Source of the DNA: DASUPK01 sp963843085
GTDB taxonomy: Bacteria > Actinomycetota > Thermoleophilia > Solirubrobacterales > 70-9
Assembly: GCA_963843085.1 (NCBI GenBank)
Contig: CAWJJG010000011.1
Span: 558,001-622,000 of the forward strand
Direction of reading: 5' to 3'
DNA length: 64,000 nucleotides
Part shown: positions 1-10,073 of the stretch, piece by piece
How positions within the stretch are numbered: position 1 is the stretch's first letter
Layout: each line of letters starts with the position of its first letter
The notes under the pieces: generated by a model
What the model was told of the DNA's origin: nothing
What the model saw: the letters and a program-made list of their open reading frames with translations, nothing else
Databases searched by the model: none
Translations under genes and position numbers: made by a program

Positions 1-288
1 CACCTCGACCTCGCCCGTCGAGCATGACGAACAGCGGAAGTCGGGGAGATCCAGCTCCCATTCGCGGCCACATGAGTTGCAGCGCAGCTTCGCGCGGATG
101 ATCTCCTGCTCGAGCTCGGCACCCTCGCAGAGCGTGTCGCGCGAGCAGATCCCGAAGTAGAAGTCGAGGGAGTCCGGGACGACCTGCCGCAGCGTGCCGA
201 TCCGCATCTGGACCGAGGTGACCCGGCGGCCGTCGGCGTGGCGAATCACGGTCTCGACGATGCCCGTGGCGAGGGAGAGCTCGTGCAT
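1..288 (-). CDS. hypA: HypA, hydrogenase nickel metallochaperone (partial)
   Basis: HypA delivers nickel to the apo large subunit of [NiFe] hydrogenase. The reading frame begins ATG at 288 with the family's MHELSL start, whose His2 is the nickel ligand, and continues through GTLRQVVPDSLDFYF to a zinc ribbon containing CNSC and CSSC pairs. The C-terminus is cut off by the window edge. Its start lies 2 bases after the stop of the maturation protease, so it is translated as part of the leftward hydrogenase operon. hypB and hypF, which are normally needed, are not in view and may follow to the left. Confidence 0.93.
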   Translation of the reverse strand, partial: MHELSLATGIVETVIRHADGRRVTSVQMRIGTLRQVVPDSLDFYFGICSRDTLCEGAELEQEIIRAKLRCNSCGREWELDLPDFRCSSCSTGEVEV

Positions 289-290
289 GG

Positions 291-854
291 TCAGCTCGGC
301 CCGTAGGCCGCGTCGGACTGCAGCCTGTTGAGCTCCTCGAGGACGACCGCCGCGGCGCGGTCGACCGCGGCGCGGACCGGTTCGGAGAGCTCCATCGCCA
401 CGCTCTCGACGTCCGCCGGCTCGCAGCCGACCACGACGACCTTGCCGGGCCAGCCGTGGACGGTGTTGACGAAGCGCAGCACGGTCTGCGGATCCATCCC
501 GTGGGGGCTGATCGCCTCGCCGTCCTCGATCGGTTTGAACTCCGCCGGGTCGGGCTCGATCACGTAGACGTCGCCGGGCTTGCCGCCCTGCTGGCTGACG
601 TCGACCAGGACCATGGCGTGGTACCCGCGCATCACCTCGTAGGCGAGGTCGAGACCGCCGGAGCCGAAGTCCTGAACCTGGACGCCCGCTGGGACACCCA
701 TCTCGAGCAGCCGGCTGACCACGTGGCCCCCGAAGCCGTCGTCTCCCAACCAGGCATTGCCGACCCCGGCCACCAGGATCTGCTTCTCCATGTCCGGCAG
801 CTGCGGCTCATCCAGGCTCGCCAGGTCGGGCATTTGAGGCTGATGCTCGCTCAT
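291..854 (-). CDS. [NiFe] hydrogenase maturation protease (HycI/HyaD family)
   Basis: This endopeptidase removes the C-terminal tail of the large subunit once nickel is in place. The 187-residue protein carries the family core GVGNAWLGDDGFG near residue 30, the DFGSGGLDLAYE segment with the second acidic ligand, and a conserved SPHGMDP region. An extra N-terminal stretch of about 25 residues precedes the usual start. The ATG overlaps the stop of the preceding 395-residue gene (ATGA). A substrate is present in the operon: the large subunit at 4403-6187 has 20 residues after its last metal-ligand His. Confidence 0.92.
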   Translation of the reverse strand: MSEHQPQMPDLASLDEPQLPDMEKQILVAGVGNAWLGDDGFGGHVVSRLLEMGVPAGVQVQDFGSGGLDLAYEVMRGYHAMVLVDVSQQGGKPGDVYVIEPDPAEFKPIEDGEAISPHGMDPQTVLRFVNTVHGWPGKVVVVGCEPADVESVAMELSEPVRAAVDRAAAVVLEELNRLQSDAAYGPS

Positions 855-2038
855 CGGACCGGCTCCACCTCGTCCGCGAAGAAGAACAGGAAGCGGCCCG
901 TCTCCCGGAGCAGATCCTGCCCCGGGTCGTCGTCGACCGTGACGCCGAGGTAGACGCGCTCGTCGTAGCCGCGGTAGATCCGCTCGACCGTCGCGGTGCG
1001 GCCGTGCAGGATCTTGTCGTAGACGTCCCCCTCGGTCCCGGGCCGGAGCACGATCTTGTCCCCGAGCCGGACGACGCTCCCGGCGGCCGCAACCTCGTGC
1101 TCACCCTGGACCTCGTCCAGGCCGGGCGGCGGAGTCGGGGGATGCCCGTTCGTGGCGGGCTCGACCGCCTCGGGTTCCTTGTAGGTGAGGCGGCCGTGCA
1201 GGCCGAGGATGTCCTCACCCGTCGTCGCCTCCGCCCGCTCGATCATCTCCCGCACCGCGGAGTCCTGCCCAGCGATCTCCCTGCGCTCCTCGTCGCTCAG
1301 AGCGTGGACGTGGAGGAGCAGCGCCTCCTCGATCTCGGTGTTGTCGAACAAGTTGCCGAGGCTCTCCGGCGCCAGCTCGGGGTGGTCGGGAAGCATGATC
1401 GCGGCACCGAGCACCGCTGCGTCCCGGTCGCCGAGCAGGACGGGAAAGGTGTTCAGGGGTTGGCTCGCCAGGGCGGCCTCGCCCTCGGCGCCCTCCCGTT
1501 CGAGCGGAGAGACGAAGCGCCCACCCTCCACCTCCAGCAGCGGGTGGGTGGAGATCAGGCTGTGATGGAGCGCCTCGCCGCGGGTGACCTCGGCCGGGTC
1601 GGCCCGCATCTCGGTCTCGTTGTGCACGCAGAGCCGGACGCGCGCCAGCTCTCCTCCCAGCAGCTCCGTGCGCATCGCGATACGCCCGGTGAGCTCGCCG
1701 CCCTCCATCGGGAAGCTGAACCGCTCACGCAGCGGCCCGCGCGCTAGCTCCGCCAGGGTCACCGGGCCCAGCTCGAGCGAGCGCTCGGTGGCCTGGTGGC
1801 GCTCGCCGCTCGCCTGAAGGAAGAGGACCGTGCCGTCGAGGCGCGCGTCCGGGCCCGCGACGAGAACGGCCTCGAGACGCAGCATCGAGAAGGCCGCCGG
1901 CTGAGCATCGGCGTACGCCGGCGGGTAGACGATCCCGAAGGGCGTCGGGGTCGCGTTCTTCACGCCCGGCGTGTAGGGGTAGAGGGCGTAGCCCTCGTAG
2001 AGCAGGGAGCGGACCAGCTCCTCGATCGAGCTATTCAT
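851..2038 (-). CDS. Conserved hydrogenase-cluster protein of unknown function
   Basis: About 395 residues, starting at MNSSIEELVRSLLYEGYALYPYTP. This start is preferred over an upstream one because it overlaps the previous gene by only 8 bases and the upstream residues are Arg-rich shadow sequence. No catalytic motif is recognised. The last 70 residues (RLGDKIVLRPG... to ...FFADEVEPVR) look like a small beta-barrel/SH3-like module. I believe similar proteins accompany group 1h hydrogenases in other actinobacteria, which would suggest a maturation or assembly role, but that is context, not a demonstrated function. Confidence 0.8.
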   Translation of the reverse strand: MNSSIEELVRSLLYEGYALYPYTPGVKNATPTPFGIVYPPAYADAQPAAFSMLRLEAVLVAGPDARLDGTVLFLQASGERHQATERSLELGPVTLAELARGPLRERFSFPMEGGELTGRIAMRTELLGGELARVRLCVHNETEMRADPAEVTRGEALHHSLISTHPLLEVEGGRFVSPLEREGAEGEAALASQPLNTFPVLLGDRDAAVLGAAIMLPDHPELAPESLGNLFDNTEIEEALLLHVHALSDEERREIAGQDSAVREMIERAEATTGEDILGLHGRLTYKEPEAVEPATNGHPPTPPPGLDEVQGEHEVAAAGSVVRLGDKIVLRPGTEGDVYDKILHGRTATVERIYRGYDERVYLGVTVDDDPGQDLLRETGRFLFFFADEVEPVR

Positions 2039-2786
2039 CGAAGCTCTCCCTCGCCAGCAGCTCGCTGAGCGCGGCGTCGAACGTCGGGGCCCCGGATCGT
2101 GCCTTGAGCCGCTGCAGCGCGTCAAGCGTGTCGCGGTGCACCGGGACCCAGCCGCGATAGGGGTAGTAGGAGTCGATCATCTCGGTCCAGACCGAGAGCG
2201 GCAGCGCAAAGTCGGCGGTCGTGTCCCAGGGCACCTGGAGGATCTGGAGGCGGCCCTCCTCGGCCGAGTAGTAGACGCTCCCGTTGAAGTGGAAGGCAAG
2301 CGGGATCTCGCCGTCGGTCACCGAGTGGAAGTACTTCGCCGCGGCGAGCTCGACGTCGTAGTTGCAGAGGACCTCGATGTTCGCCGTGGTCGACCCGGTG
2401 AAGGAGGGGAGCAGCACGGTCTCGGTCGTCCAGTGCATCCGCTGCGCAGTGGTTGTCCAGCGGTGCGGATCCCCGAAGAGCTCGGTGAGCTTCTCCCGCG
2501 ACTCGGCGTCGTAGGCCCGCTTCGCCGGCTCGATCTGGATCTGGACGCTGAGGCCGGCCATGAAGACCTCGCGGCCCGAGTCGTCGTCCACGTTCAGAGT
2601 GAAGCTGAGCGTGGGCGCCGCGGCGTGCGGGATCGCCCTGGCCTCCGAGACCGCCAGCCGCAGATTCGGCTCGCCGGGCCGACCCGATGTCTCCGGCCCG
2701 CCGCGCTCGGCGGTGTCGGACTCGACCGCCGCCGGCCTGGGCTGCGGCGCGCCACGCGGCTGGGCCTGCCGGACCGGCTCGGTCAT
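2031..2786 (-). CDS. DUF6084-like hydrogenase-cluster protein
   Basis: A 251-residue protein with no signal peptide or membrane segment. The first 50 residues are Pro/Gly/Arg-rich and probably disordered. The rest is a compact domain with conserved-looking segments such as FTLNVDDDSG, HWTTETVLLPSFTG, YYPYRGWVPV and a C-terminal helical tail. The start is ATG at 2786, which overlaps the stop of the zinc-ribbon gene upstream (ATGA). It resembles the DUF6084 family that I associate with actinobacterial hydrogenase clusters; that assignment is from memory of the family and its function is unknown. Confidence 0.78.
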   Translation of the reverse strand: MTEPVRQAQPRGAPQPRPAAVESDTAERGGPETSGRPGEPNLRLAVSEARAIPHAAAPTLSFTLNVDDDSGREVFMAGLSVQIQIEPAKRAYDAESREKLTELFGDPHRWTTTAQRMHWTTETVLLPSFTGSTTANIEVLCNYDVELAAAKYFHSVTDGEIPLAFHFNGSVYYSAEEGRLQILQVPWDTTADFALPLSVWTEMIDSYYPYRGWVPVHRDTLDALQRLKARSGAPTFDAALSELLARESFDE

Positions 2787-3469
2787 CTCGCCTCGCCGGA
2801 GCGCTGCCGGAGCCGCCCGAAGAAGGTCGGCACGGCGCGCTCGATCGCGTCCCCGCCCGAGATCCCCTCCCAGCTCACCTTGATCGCGCCGACCAGCCCG
2901 TAGCACTCGTCGATCGGGGCGATCACGTACGCCGGCGGCTCGGTGATGCGGTTGACGACGAGCGCCTCGGCATCGGGCTCGAGCGAGTCGAGCTCCGGAT
3001 TGAGGGATCGCAGCTCGTCCCAGGCGTCGAGCTTGAGCTCGGACTCGGTGGCGCCGGCGGGGCTCGGGTACATCGCCACCATCCCTCCCACCGAGGTGCT
3101 GCGCATGAAGAAGGCGAGGCCGATCGGCACCTCGAGACGGGCCCAGAGCTCGTCCGGGAGCTCGAAGCCCTCCAGCCAGACGACGCGTGTGCCGGTCGGC
3201 CGCAGATCCGGGTCGGCCGAGCGTTGCGCCCAGCAGGTGGCGCAGACGCAGAGGATCCTCCGGTCGCCGAGGTGGAGCAGGTGCTCGTGCTCGTCGGGGA
3301 TCTCGACCCCGCAGACGTCGCATCGTTCCTCGGGCCCGGCGGAGCCGTTGCCGGCCGGCCTCGCGTCGCTCGATGGCGTCTGGCTCCGCATCCCGCGGAG
3401 CCCGCTGATCACGTTGGTCCGCCTCCGGGCCGCCACCGCGTCGTCGATGGCCCGCCCGTTGCCGCTCAT
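2783..3469 (-). CDS. DUF5947-like zinc-ribbon protein of hydrogenase cluster
   Basis: A 228-residue cytoplasmic protein. After about 45 disordered residues there is a CDVC pair (Cys50, Cys53), two His (61, 63) and a CVCATCW cluster (Cys74, 76, 79), which suggests a bound zinc or an iron centre. The remainder is an alpha/beta domain ending in GLVGAIKVSWEGISGG. It overlaps both neighbours by 4 bases (ATGA), so it is tightly co-translated with the hydrogenase genes. It resembles a family (DUF5947) that I associate with such loci. A role in metal-centre assembly or electron transfer is inference. Confidence 0.78.
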   Translation of the reverse strand: MSGNGRAIDDAVAARRRTNVISGLRGMRSQTPSSDARPAGNGSAGPEERCDVCGVEIPDEHEHLLHLGDRRILCVCATCWAQRSADPDLRPTGTRVVWLEGFELPDELWARLEVPIGLAFFMRSTSVGGMVAMYPSPAGATESELKLDAWDELRSLNPELDSLEPDAEALVVNRITEPPAYVIAPIDECYGLVGAIKVSWEGISGGDAIERAVPTFFGRLRQRSGEAR

Positions 3470-4383
3470 CGCGCCAGCGCCACCCGCACCCCGTCCACCT
3501 CCGAGGCGAGCAGCGGTACCGGTCCCAGGTGAAGCTGATCGTCGTCGAGGGATCGCCCCGCGCGCGGCAGGAAGTAGCGCCGCTCGCAGCTCGGGCAGAC
3601 CAGCATGCCCTCGTCGAGCCGGGCGGACGCGATCGAAGCCCCGCAGCTCGGACAGGAATCCAGGTACGCCAGCAGGGACCCCTCGACCTTGGCGACCACG
3701 ATCGGGGTGCCCCCGACGTCGATCCCGGTGAGCTCATCCTCGCCCAGCCCGTCGAGCTCTCCGTTCAGCTCGTGCCATCCGGACGAGCCGGGCGGCGCGG
3801 GGATGGCCGCGCCGCCGTTCGACCCCCCGGCCGGGATGACCGGCAGCTCCGTGCCGGTGACCGCGACCGGGTTCAGCAGGTCCTGGTCCAGCCCCTCCAC
3901 CTCGATGCTCACCAGGTCGGGAGCCGCCTCCTCGAGCGCCGTCTTGATCGCCAGCTCGAGGGTCGATGAGGACGCCGGGCAGCCGTCGCAGCTGCCCTCC
4001 AGGCGGAGCCGCAGGACGCCGTCCTTGAGCGAGATCAGCTCGACGTTGCCGCCGTGGGACTCCATGTAGGGCCTCACGTCGTCGAGCGCCTCGGCGACGC
4101 GCTCGTCGACCGGGATCGGATAGAGGTCGTGGATCAACATGAGGCTGGCGACGACCCCGTCGTCCACCAGCCTCTCCTTGATCTCTCCGGCGGTCTCGTC
4201 CGCGTCCAGGATCTCGACGATCCTGGTTAGGCCGAGGCCGTACATGTCGATGACCGCGGCCATCAGGTCCTCGGCGGCCCGGCGGGACGCCGCATCCGGT
4301 ATCCGCTCGACCTGCGCGGTCAGCTCCTCGACCTTCTGGATCAGGGCCTCGGGGCTGACCGCTCCTCCTCTCTCGCCGGGCAT
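3466..4383 (-). CDS. NifU C-terminal domain fused to a four-Cys Rieske-like domain
   Basis: 305 residues in three parts. Residues 10-90 are helical. Residues 95-165 are a NifU-type Fe-S scaffold domain with the expected pair in GSCDGCPASS (Cys132, Cys135). After a Gly/Pro linker, residues 205-305 follow the Rieske ferredoxin layout (LAYLDSCPSCGAS ... GMLVCPSCERRYFLPRAG ... PLLASEVDGVRVAL), but both His ligands of a Rieske centre are replaced by Cys, giving CPSC (244, 247) and CPSC (263, 266). This would suit a rubredoxin-like iron or a zinc site rather than [2Fe-2S]. It lies directly after the large-subunit gene and probably supplies Fe-S clusters or relays electrons for the hydrogenase. Confidence 0.88.
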   Translation of the reverse strand: MPGERGGAVSPEALIQKVEELTAQVERIPDAASRRAAEDLMAAVIDMYGLGLTRIVEILDADETAGEIKERLVDDGVVASLMLIHDLYPIPVDERVAEALDDVRPYMESHGGNVELISLKDGVLRLRLEGSCDGCPASSSTLELAIKTALEEAAPDLVSIEVEGLDQDLLNPVAVTGTELPVIPAGGSNGGAAIPAPPGSSGWHELNGELDGLGEDELTGIDVGGTPIVVAKVEGSLLAYLDSCPSCGASIASARLDEGMLVCPSCERRYFLPRAGRSLDDDQLHLGPVPLLASEVDGVRVALAR

Positions 4384-4402
4384 GCCTTGCGCCTCGCGCC
4401 GA

Positions 4403-6187
4403 TCAGGACAGGCCGGTCGGCGTGTGCGTCACCTTCCGGACCTGGCCGCCGCGCTGGTTGTACATGTGGACGCCGCAGGGGAGGCACGGATCGAAGCTCC
4501 GCACCGCCCGCATGATGTCCACGCCCTTGAAATTCTCGGGACCGTTCTCCTCGAAGATCGGCGTGTTCTGCACCGCATCCTCGTATGGCCCCGGCGTCCC
4601 GTGGCTGTCGCGCGGGTTGCTGTTCCAGGGGGTTGGCGGATAGGGCTGGTAGTTCGCCACCTTGCCGTCCTGGATGACCATGTGATGCGAGAGCACGCCG
4701 CGGGCTGCCTCGCAGAAGCCGACCGAGACCGCCTCCTTCGGGACCTTGAAGTCGTTCCACGACTTCGTCCGCCCCTCACGGACCTCGGTGAGGGCCCGCT
4801 CGAGGTTGTGTAGGGCGATCAGCGCCGAGTAGGCCTCGTGGTACGTCCGGGCTCGGTCGCGCTCGATCGCATTCGACTTCTCCGGGATCTTCCACTCCAG
4901 CTCCATCTCGGGCTTCGAGGCGGTCCTCGGCAGGACCATCTTGATGCTCTCGCCCGTCGCCTTCGCGTAGCCGAAGTCGACCAGGCCGGCCTTCGCCGTC
5001 ACCCATGACCGGGCGAACGGCCCGCCGCCCGTGTCGCAGGCGACGTAGGTGTCGTTGCGCTGGTCATAGATCCGCGGCGAGGCGACCCAGCTGTACTTGT
5101 CCTGGAAGTCGCGCTTCTGCGGCTTCGGCAGGGTCACCTTGTTCCACGGGTGGCGCTTGTCGACCGGGTTGCCCAGCGGGTCCTCGGTGACGAATGTCTC
5201 CTCGTTGGTCCAGTCGTCGAAGTACGAGCTGCCCAGAAGGATCCTGATCATCAGGTTGATCTCGACCAGGTCGGTCGTGATCAGCTCGCCCTTCAACACG
5301 ACACCGGGGGTGATGTAGCGCTTCCGCCCCCACTCGCTCATGTTGCGATAGTCGTAGTCGACGAAGTCGGGGTCGTCGAAGTAACCCCAGCAGACCAGGT
5401 CGGTGTCGCGGTAGCCGACCATGTCGTACCCCGGCAACTCCCGAAGGAAGAAGTCGTAGAGGTCGTCGTGCATCGGCACGGCCCGCTTGACGTAGTCGAT
5501 GTACCGCATCAACCGCACGTAATAGTCCGTGCAGGTCTGGTGCGTGATGTCGACCGAGACCCCGCCGGGCATGATCGTCGACGGATGGGTGTGCCGTCCG
5601 CCGAACAGGCAGTACATCTCCCTCGTGTATCGGGCCACCTGCAGCGTCTCCAGGTAGAACTCGCCGGTGAACGGGTTGAGCGCCCGCATGATGTCCGCGA
5701 TTGTCTTGTAGCCGTGGGCGTCCTGGCCGGGTGCCGCCGTCTGCTCCGCCTTCTGGAGCAGTGACGGGTTGGTCTCCTTGACCATCTGCTCGCAGAAGTC
5801 CACGTTCGCCATGCAATCGTTGAAGATCGCGTGATCGAACATGTAGTCCGCCGTCTCGGCGAGGTTGTAGCCGAGGTCCCCCAGGGCGGGCGGCTTCACG
5901 CCGTACGCCATGTTCTGGTTGAGGCACGACGTGGTGCAGTGGTTGTCGCCGCAGATGCCGCAGATGCGGCTGGTGATGAAGTGCGTGTCTCGCGGGTCGA
6001 TCCCCTTCATGAAGATGTCGAACCCCCGGAAGATCATCGAGGTCGAGTAGCACTTCTCCACCTTCTTGGCGTCGAAGTCGATCTCGGTGTGGATCCCGAG
6101 GCTGCCCACGATCCGGGTGATCGGATCCCAGGACATCTCCTTGACGGCGACCTTCTTCGATGTCGTCGGAGTCTCTGTGCTTGCCAT
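4403..6187 (-). CDS. hhyL: [NiFe] hydrogenase large subunit, group 1h type
   Basis: Catalytic subunit that binds the NiFe(CN)2CO centre and oxidises H2. The 594-residue protein carries the N-terminal ligand motif RICGICGDNH (Cys76, Cys79) and the C-terminal motif DPCLPCGVH (Cys568, Cys571, His574). The 20 residues after His574 are the cleavable tail expected to be removed by the protease encoded downstream. Length and motif context match group 1h/actinobacterial-type enzymes, which are known for oxygen-tolerant oxidation of atmospheric H2. It lies 36 bases after hhyS; a purine-rich leader (GAGGAGAGAG type) precedes the ATG. Group assignment is from motif context, not a tree. Confidence 0.96.
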   Translation of the reverse strand: MASTETPTTSKKVAVKEMSWDPITRIVGSLGIHTEIDFDAKKVEKCYSTSMIFRGFDIFMKGIDPRDTHFITSRICGICGDNHCTTSCLNQNMAYGVKPPALGDLGYNLAETADYMFDHAIFNDCMANVDFCEQMVKETNPSLLQKAEQTAAPGQDAHGYKTIADIMRALNPFTGEFYLETLQVARYTREMYCLFGGRHTHPSTIMPGGVSVDITHQTCTDYYVRLMRYIDYVKRAVPMHDDLYDFFLRELPGYDMVGYRDTDLVCWGYFDDPDFVDYDYRNMSEWGRKRYITPGVVLKGELITTDLVEINLMIRILLGSSYFDDWTNEETFVTEDPLGNPVDKRHPWNKVTLPKPQKRDFQDKYSWVASPRIYDQRNDTYVACDTGGGPFARSWVTAKAGLVDFGYAKATGESIKMVLPRTASKPEMELEWKIPEKSNAIERDRARTYHEAYSALIALHNLERALTEVREGRTKSWNDFKVPKEAVSVGFCEAARGVLSHHMVIQDGKVANYQPYPPTPWNSNPRDSHGTPGPYEDAVQNTPIFEENGPENFKGVDIMRAVRSFDPCLPCGVHMYNQRGGQVRKVTHTPTGLS

Positions 6188-6223
6188 GTTGGTTTCTCTC
6201 TCCTCTTTCTCGAAGTTGATCGC

Positions 6224-7312
6224 CTAGGACCCGGGCGGCGAGTAGCCGGCGGATCGGGACTTGTAGCCCGTGCTGAGCTGGTTGCCGGGCCTTCTCCATT
6301 CAGGCTCCACGTCGAACTTCTTGCGGATGTTCCGCTTGCGGAAGCCGCGGACGATCGGGCCGATCGTGAACTTCTCGAGGCTCGAGGCCATCCCACCCCA
6401 GCGGTCCTCATCCATGAAGGGCATGTACTTGTCGGGGAAGCCGGGCATCGTGCAGGCCATGCAGATGCCGCCGACGTTCGGGCAACCCCCGACCCCGCTC
6501 TGCCATCCCCGGACCGGGACGTTGCACTTCACGACCGGGCCTTTGCAGCCGAGCTTCACCAGACAGCGGTGATCTGAGCCGTACTCCGTGGCGAACTCGC
6601 CCTGCTCCGAGAAGCCGCCTCGGTTGCACGACTCGCGGACGGTGCGGCCGAACAGCCAGGTCGGCCGGTGGGCGTCGTCGAGGTCGGGAACCGGCGCGCG
6701 TCCCACGAGGTGCATGGCCAGATAGAGCAGGGACTCGGTGGTGTTATCGGGCTGGACGGGGCATCCGGGAATGTTGACCACCGGAAGCCCGGCGCTGGAC
6801 TTCCAGTCCCAGCCGAGATAGTCAGCCAGTCCCATCGCACCCGTCGGGTTGTTCTTCATCGCCGGAATCCCGCCGTAGGTCGCGCAGGTCCCCAACGCCA
6901 CCACCGCCGCCGCCTTCGGAGCCAGGCGGTCCACCCACTCGTTGGTCGTGATCGGCTGGCCGGTCTGGTGGTCGACTCCCATCGCCGCCCAGTGGCCCTC
7001 ACCGCTGAGCTCCTCGTTGGGGATCGAGCCCTCGACGATCAGTACGAACGGGTCGAGCTTGCCGGCCTCGGCGTCGTACCAGGCCTGCATGAACTCATCG
7101 CCGTTCTCAAAGGCGAGCACGGGGGTGTGGACGATCACCTTCGGCATTCCCGGGATCGCCTGGGTGATGATGTCCTCCAGGCTCGGATCGACGGCCGAGG
7201 TCATGGCGACCGAGTCGCCATCGCAGCCGAGACCGGTCGTCATCCAGATCACGTGGGCTTCGACCGCCTCCGTCTTGGCTTGGTCCGGAACGAACTCCAC
7301 TGCGTTGGCCAT
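6224..7312 (-). CDS. hhyS: [NiFe] hydrogenase small subunit, group 1h type
   Basis: Electron-transfer subunit that carries three Fe-S clusters. 362 residues, no Tat signal, as expected for cytoplasmic-face group 1h enzymes. The proximal cluster motif is TGLGCDGDS, where Cys30 is followed three residues later by Asp33; in the characterised Cupriavidus group 1h enzyme this Asp is a cluster ligand. Further ligands are seen in GTCATYGG, IPGCPVQPD, ESCNRGG, CLVKLGCKGP, VKCNVP, GGCPNVGG and CMACTMP. It is 31 bases downstream of hypE and 36 bases upstream of the large subunit, so is part of the leftward operon. A close paralogue lies at 10557-11621. Confidence 0.96.
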   Translation of the reverse strand: MANAVEFVPDQAKTEAVEAHVIWMTTGLGCDGDSVAMTSAVDPSLEDIITQAIPGMPKVIVHTPVLAFENGDEFMQAWYDAEAGKLDPFVLIVEGSIPNEELSGEGHWAAMGVDHQTGQPITTNEWVDRLAPKAAAVVALGTCATYGGIPAMKNNPTGAMGLADYLGWDWKSSAGLPVVNIPGCPVQPDNTTESLLYLAMHLVGRAPVPDLDDAHRPTWLFGRTVRESCNRGGFSEQGEFATEYGSDHRCLVKLGCKGPVVKCNVPVRGWQSGVGGCPNVGGICMACTMPGFPDKYMPFMDEDRWGGMASSLEKFTIGPIVRGFRKRNIRKKFDVEPEWRRPGNQLSTGYKSRSAGYSPPGS

Positions 7313-7343
7313 CTCTCCTCCTGTCGGTTACACGCTCAAGCTC

Positions 7344-8434
7344 TCAGCAGATCCGAGGCAGCGGATCGCCCACCAGCTGGTCCATCACTCGCCGGCCGCC
7401 GAAGGCCGTCTCCACCAGCACCATCCCGGGCGGCTCCGTCTTCACCTCTCCGATCTCGGCCGCGTCCTCGCAGCCGGGGATGGACCGGAGGGTCGCCAGG
7501 GCATCCTCCGCCCGCTCCGGAGCGACAAACGCCACCAGCTTTCCCTCGTTGGCGACGTACATCGGGTCGATGCCGAGCATCTCCGCAGCGCCGGCGACCG
7601 CCGGGGTCACCGGCACATCGCCCTCGCGGACGCCGATCGACACGCCGGATGAGCGGGCAAGCTCATTGAGCACCGAGGCCACCCCGCCACGGGTGGCATC
7701 GCGGATGCAGTGCAGCGCCTCGCCGGCGGCGCCGAGCAGCGCATCCACGGCGGGCCACAGCGGGCGCGTGTCGGAGAGGATCTCGGCGTCGAGCGAAAAC
7801 TCGTCCCGCGCGAGCATGATCGCCGAGCCGTGATCCCCGACGGTGCCGGAGACCAGGACGTGGTCGCCGGGACGCAGCCCCCGCGGCGAGAGGGTCGCCC
7901 GCTCATCGAGCTTGCCGATCCCGGCGGTGGAGATGTACATGCCGTCGGCGTGCCCGCGCTCAACCACTTTGGTGTCCCCGGTGACGATCTCGACGCCGGC
8001 GGCGTCGGCAGCCGCTGCGATCGCCTCCACCTCGGCGCGCAGCTCGTCCGCCGGCAGCCCCTCCTCGAGGATCAGCGAGAGGCTCAGGGCTCTCGGCCTG
8101 GCGCCCGACACGGCGAGATCGTTGGCGGTGCCGTTGACGGCGAGCTCCCCGATCGAGCCGCCCGGGAAGCGGATGGGGCGAACCACGTAACTGTCGGTCG
8201 TGATCGCGATGCCGAGACCGTCGAAGGTCACGACTCCGGCATCGCCCATCTGCTCGAGGGCCCCGCCCTTGGCGAGCGCGGGCACCAGCAGACCCTCGAT
8301 CAGGGTCTGAGAAGCCTTGCCGCCGGCCCCGTGGGCCATGGTGACGGTCTCGTCCTTGAACCGCGGGCGCTTGGCGCGCGCGGTCTCGATGATGCCGAGG
8401 ACCTTGCGCTCACGCTCGGAAACCGCGGAATCCA

Positions 8435-8435
<1 letters not shown>
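7344..8435 (-). CDS. hypE: HypE, carbamoyl phosphate-derived cyanide ligand synthesis
   Basis: HypE dehydrates an S-carboxamide on its C-terminal cysteine to thiocyanate, the source of the CN ligands of the NiFe site. The 363-residue protein has the AIR-synthase-like fold signature (TMAHGAGGKASQTLIEGL near residue 35, VTGDTKVVERG in the middle) and ends in the required PRIC tail, so the reactive Cys is intact. Its ATG shares one base with the hypD stop (TGATG). It needs HypF, which is not in this window. Confidence 0.97.
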
Positions 8436-9552
<1,117 letters not shown>

Positions 9553-9556
<4 letters not shown>

Positions 9557-9798
9557 CCCGCCGCCTCGCTTGCCGCGTGGGCGATGGCCGTGCCGGCGTG
9601 CACGAGCAGCCGGTCCCCTTCGGAGACGGGAGCCACCAGGGCGATCTCGACCGTGCTGCGCCCCCCATCGTCCTCCGTCGCGCAGAGGGCGAGCTCGCGC
9701 TCAGCGTCGATGCGGACCACCCGCATCCGGATCGCCTCGTCCCCACACGTGATGCAGCTCCCCCCGTGGTCACACGTCGGGTCGAGCTCACCGGTCAC
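9553..9798 (-). CDS. Second HypC/HupF-like small protein
   Basis: An 81-residue protein starting at GTG 9798, chosen because GTGA overlaps the hypC stop and because the longer upstream frame is Arg-rich shadow. The C-terminal half (EIALVAPVSEGDRLLVHAGTAIAHA) matches the HypC beta-barrel, but the protein lacks the MCLAIP start with the reactive N-terminal Cys of HypC. Instead it opens with CDHGGSCITCGDEA, a Cys/His-rich segment. It lies between hypC and hypD. A chaperone or metal-binding role in hydrogenase assembly is likely from context only. Confidence 0.85.
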
Positions 9799-10073
9799 TC
9801 GATGACGCTCGCTTTCAGCTCCTCGAGCTCCTGCTCGTAGTCCTTGCCCATGCCCTCCAGCAGGCTGAGCGTGGCGCGGGCCTCTTCCTCGTCGACCTTG
9901 GAGATCGCGAAGCCCACGTGGATGAGGACCCAATCGCCGGGTACCGCCCCGTCGCCCCCCTCGTCGAGGAGCCCGACGTTGACGTTTCGTTGCACTCCGG
10001 CCACATCGACCTTCGCGAGGCGGTTCGTCTCGTCGACCACCTCCACCACCTGGCCTGGAATCGCCAAACACAT
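9795..10073 (-). CDS. hypC: HypC, hydrogenase maturation chaperone
   Basis: HypC carries the iron precursor and hands it to the large subunit. 92 residues starting MCLAIPGQVVEV, with Cys2 as the reactive residue, followed by the small beta-barrel (VQRNVNVGLLDEG, GDWVLIHVGFAISKVDEEEA) and a short helical tail. It is the first gene of the leftward hydrogenase operon; the promoter should lie in the 132 bases before 10206. SD-like GGAGAGGAG precedes the ATG by a few bases. Confidence 0.97.
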   Translation of the reverse strand: MCLAIPGQVVEVVDETNRLAKVDVAGVQRNVNVGLLDEGGDGAVPGDWVLIHVGFAISKVDEEEARATLSLLEGMGKDYEQELEELKASVIE

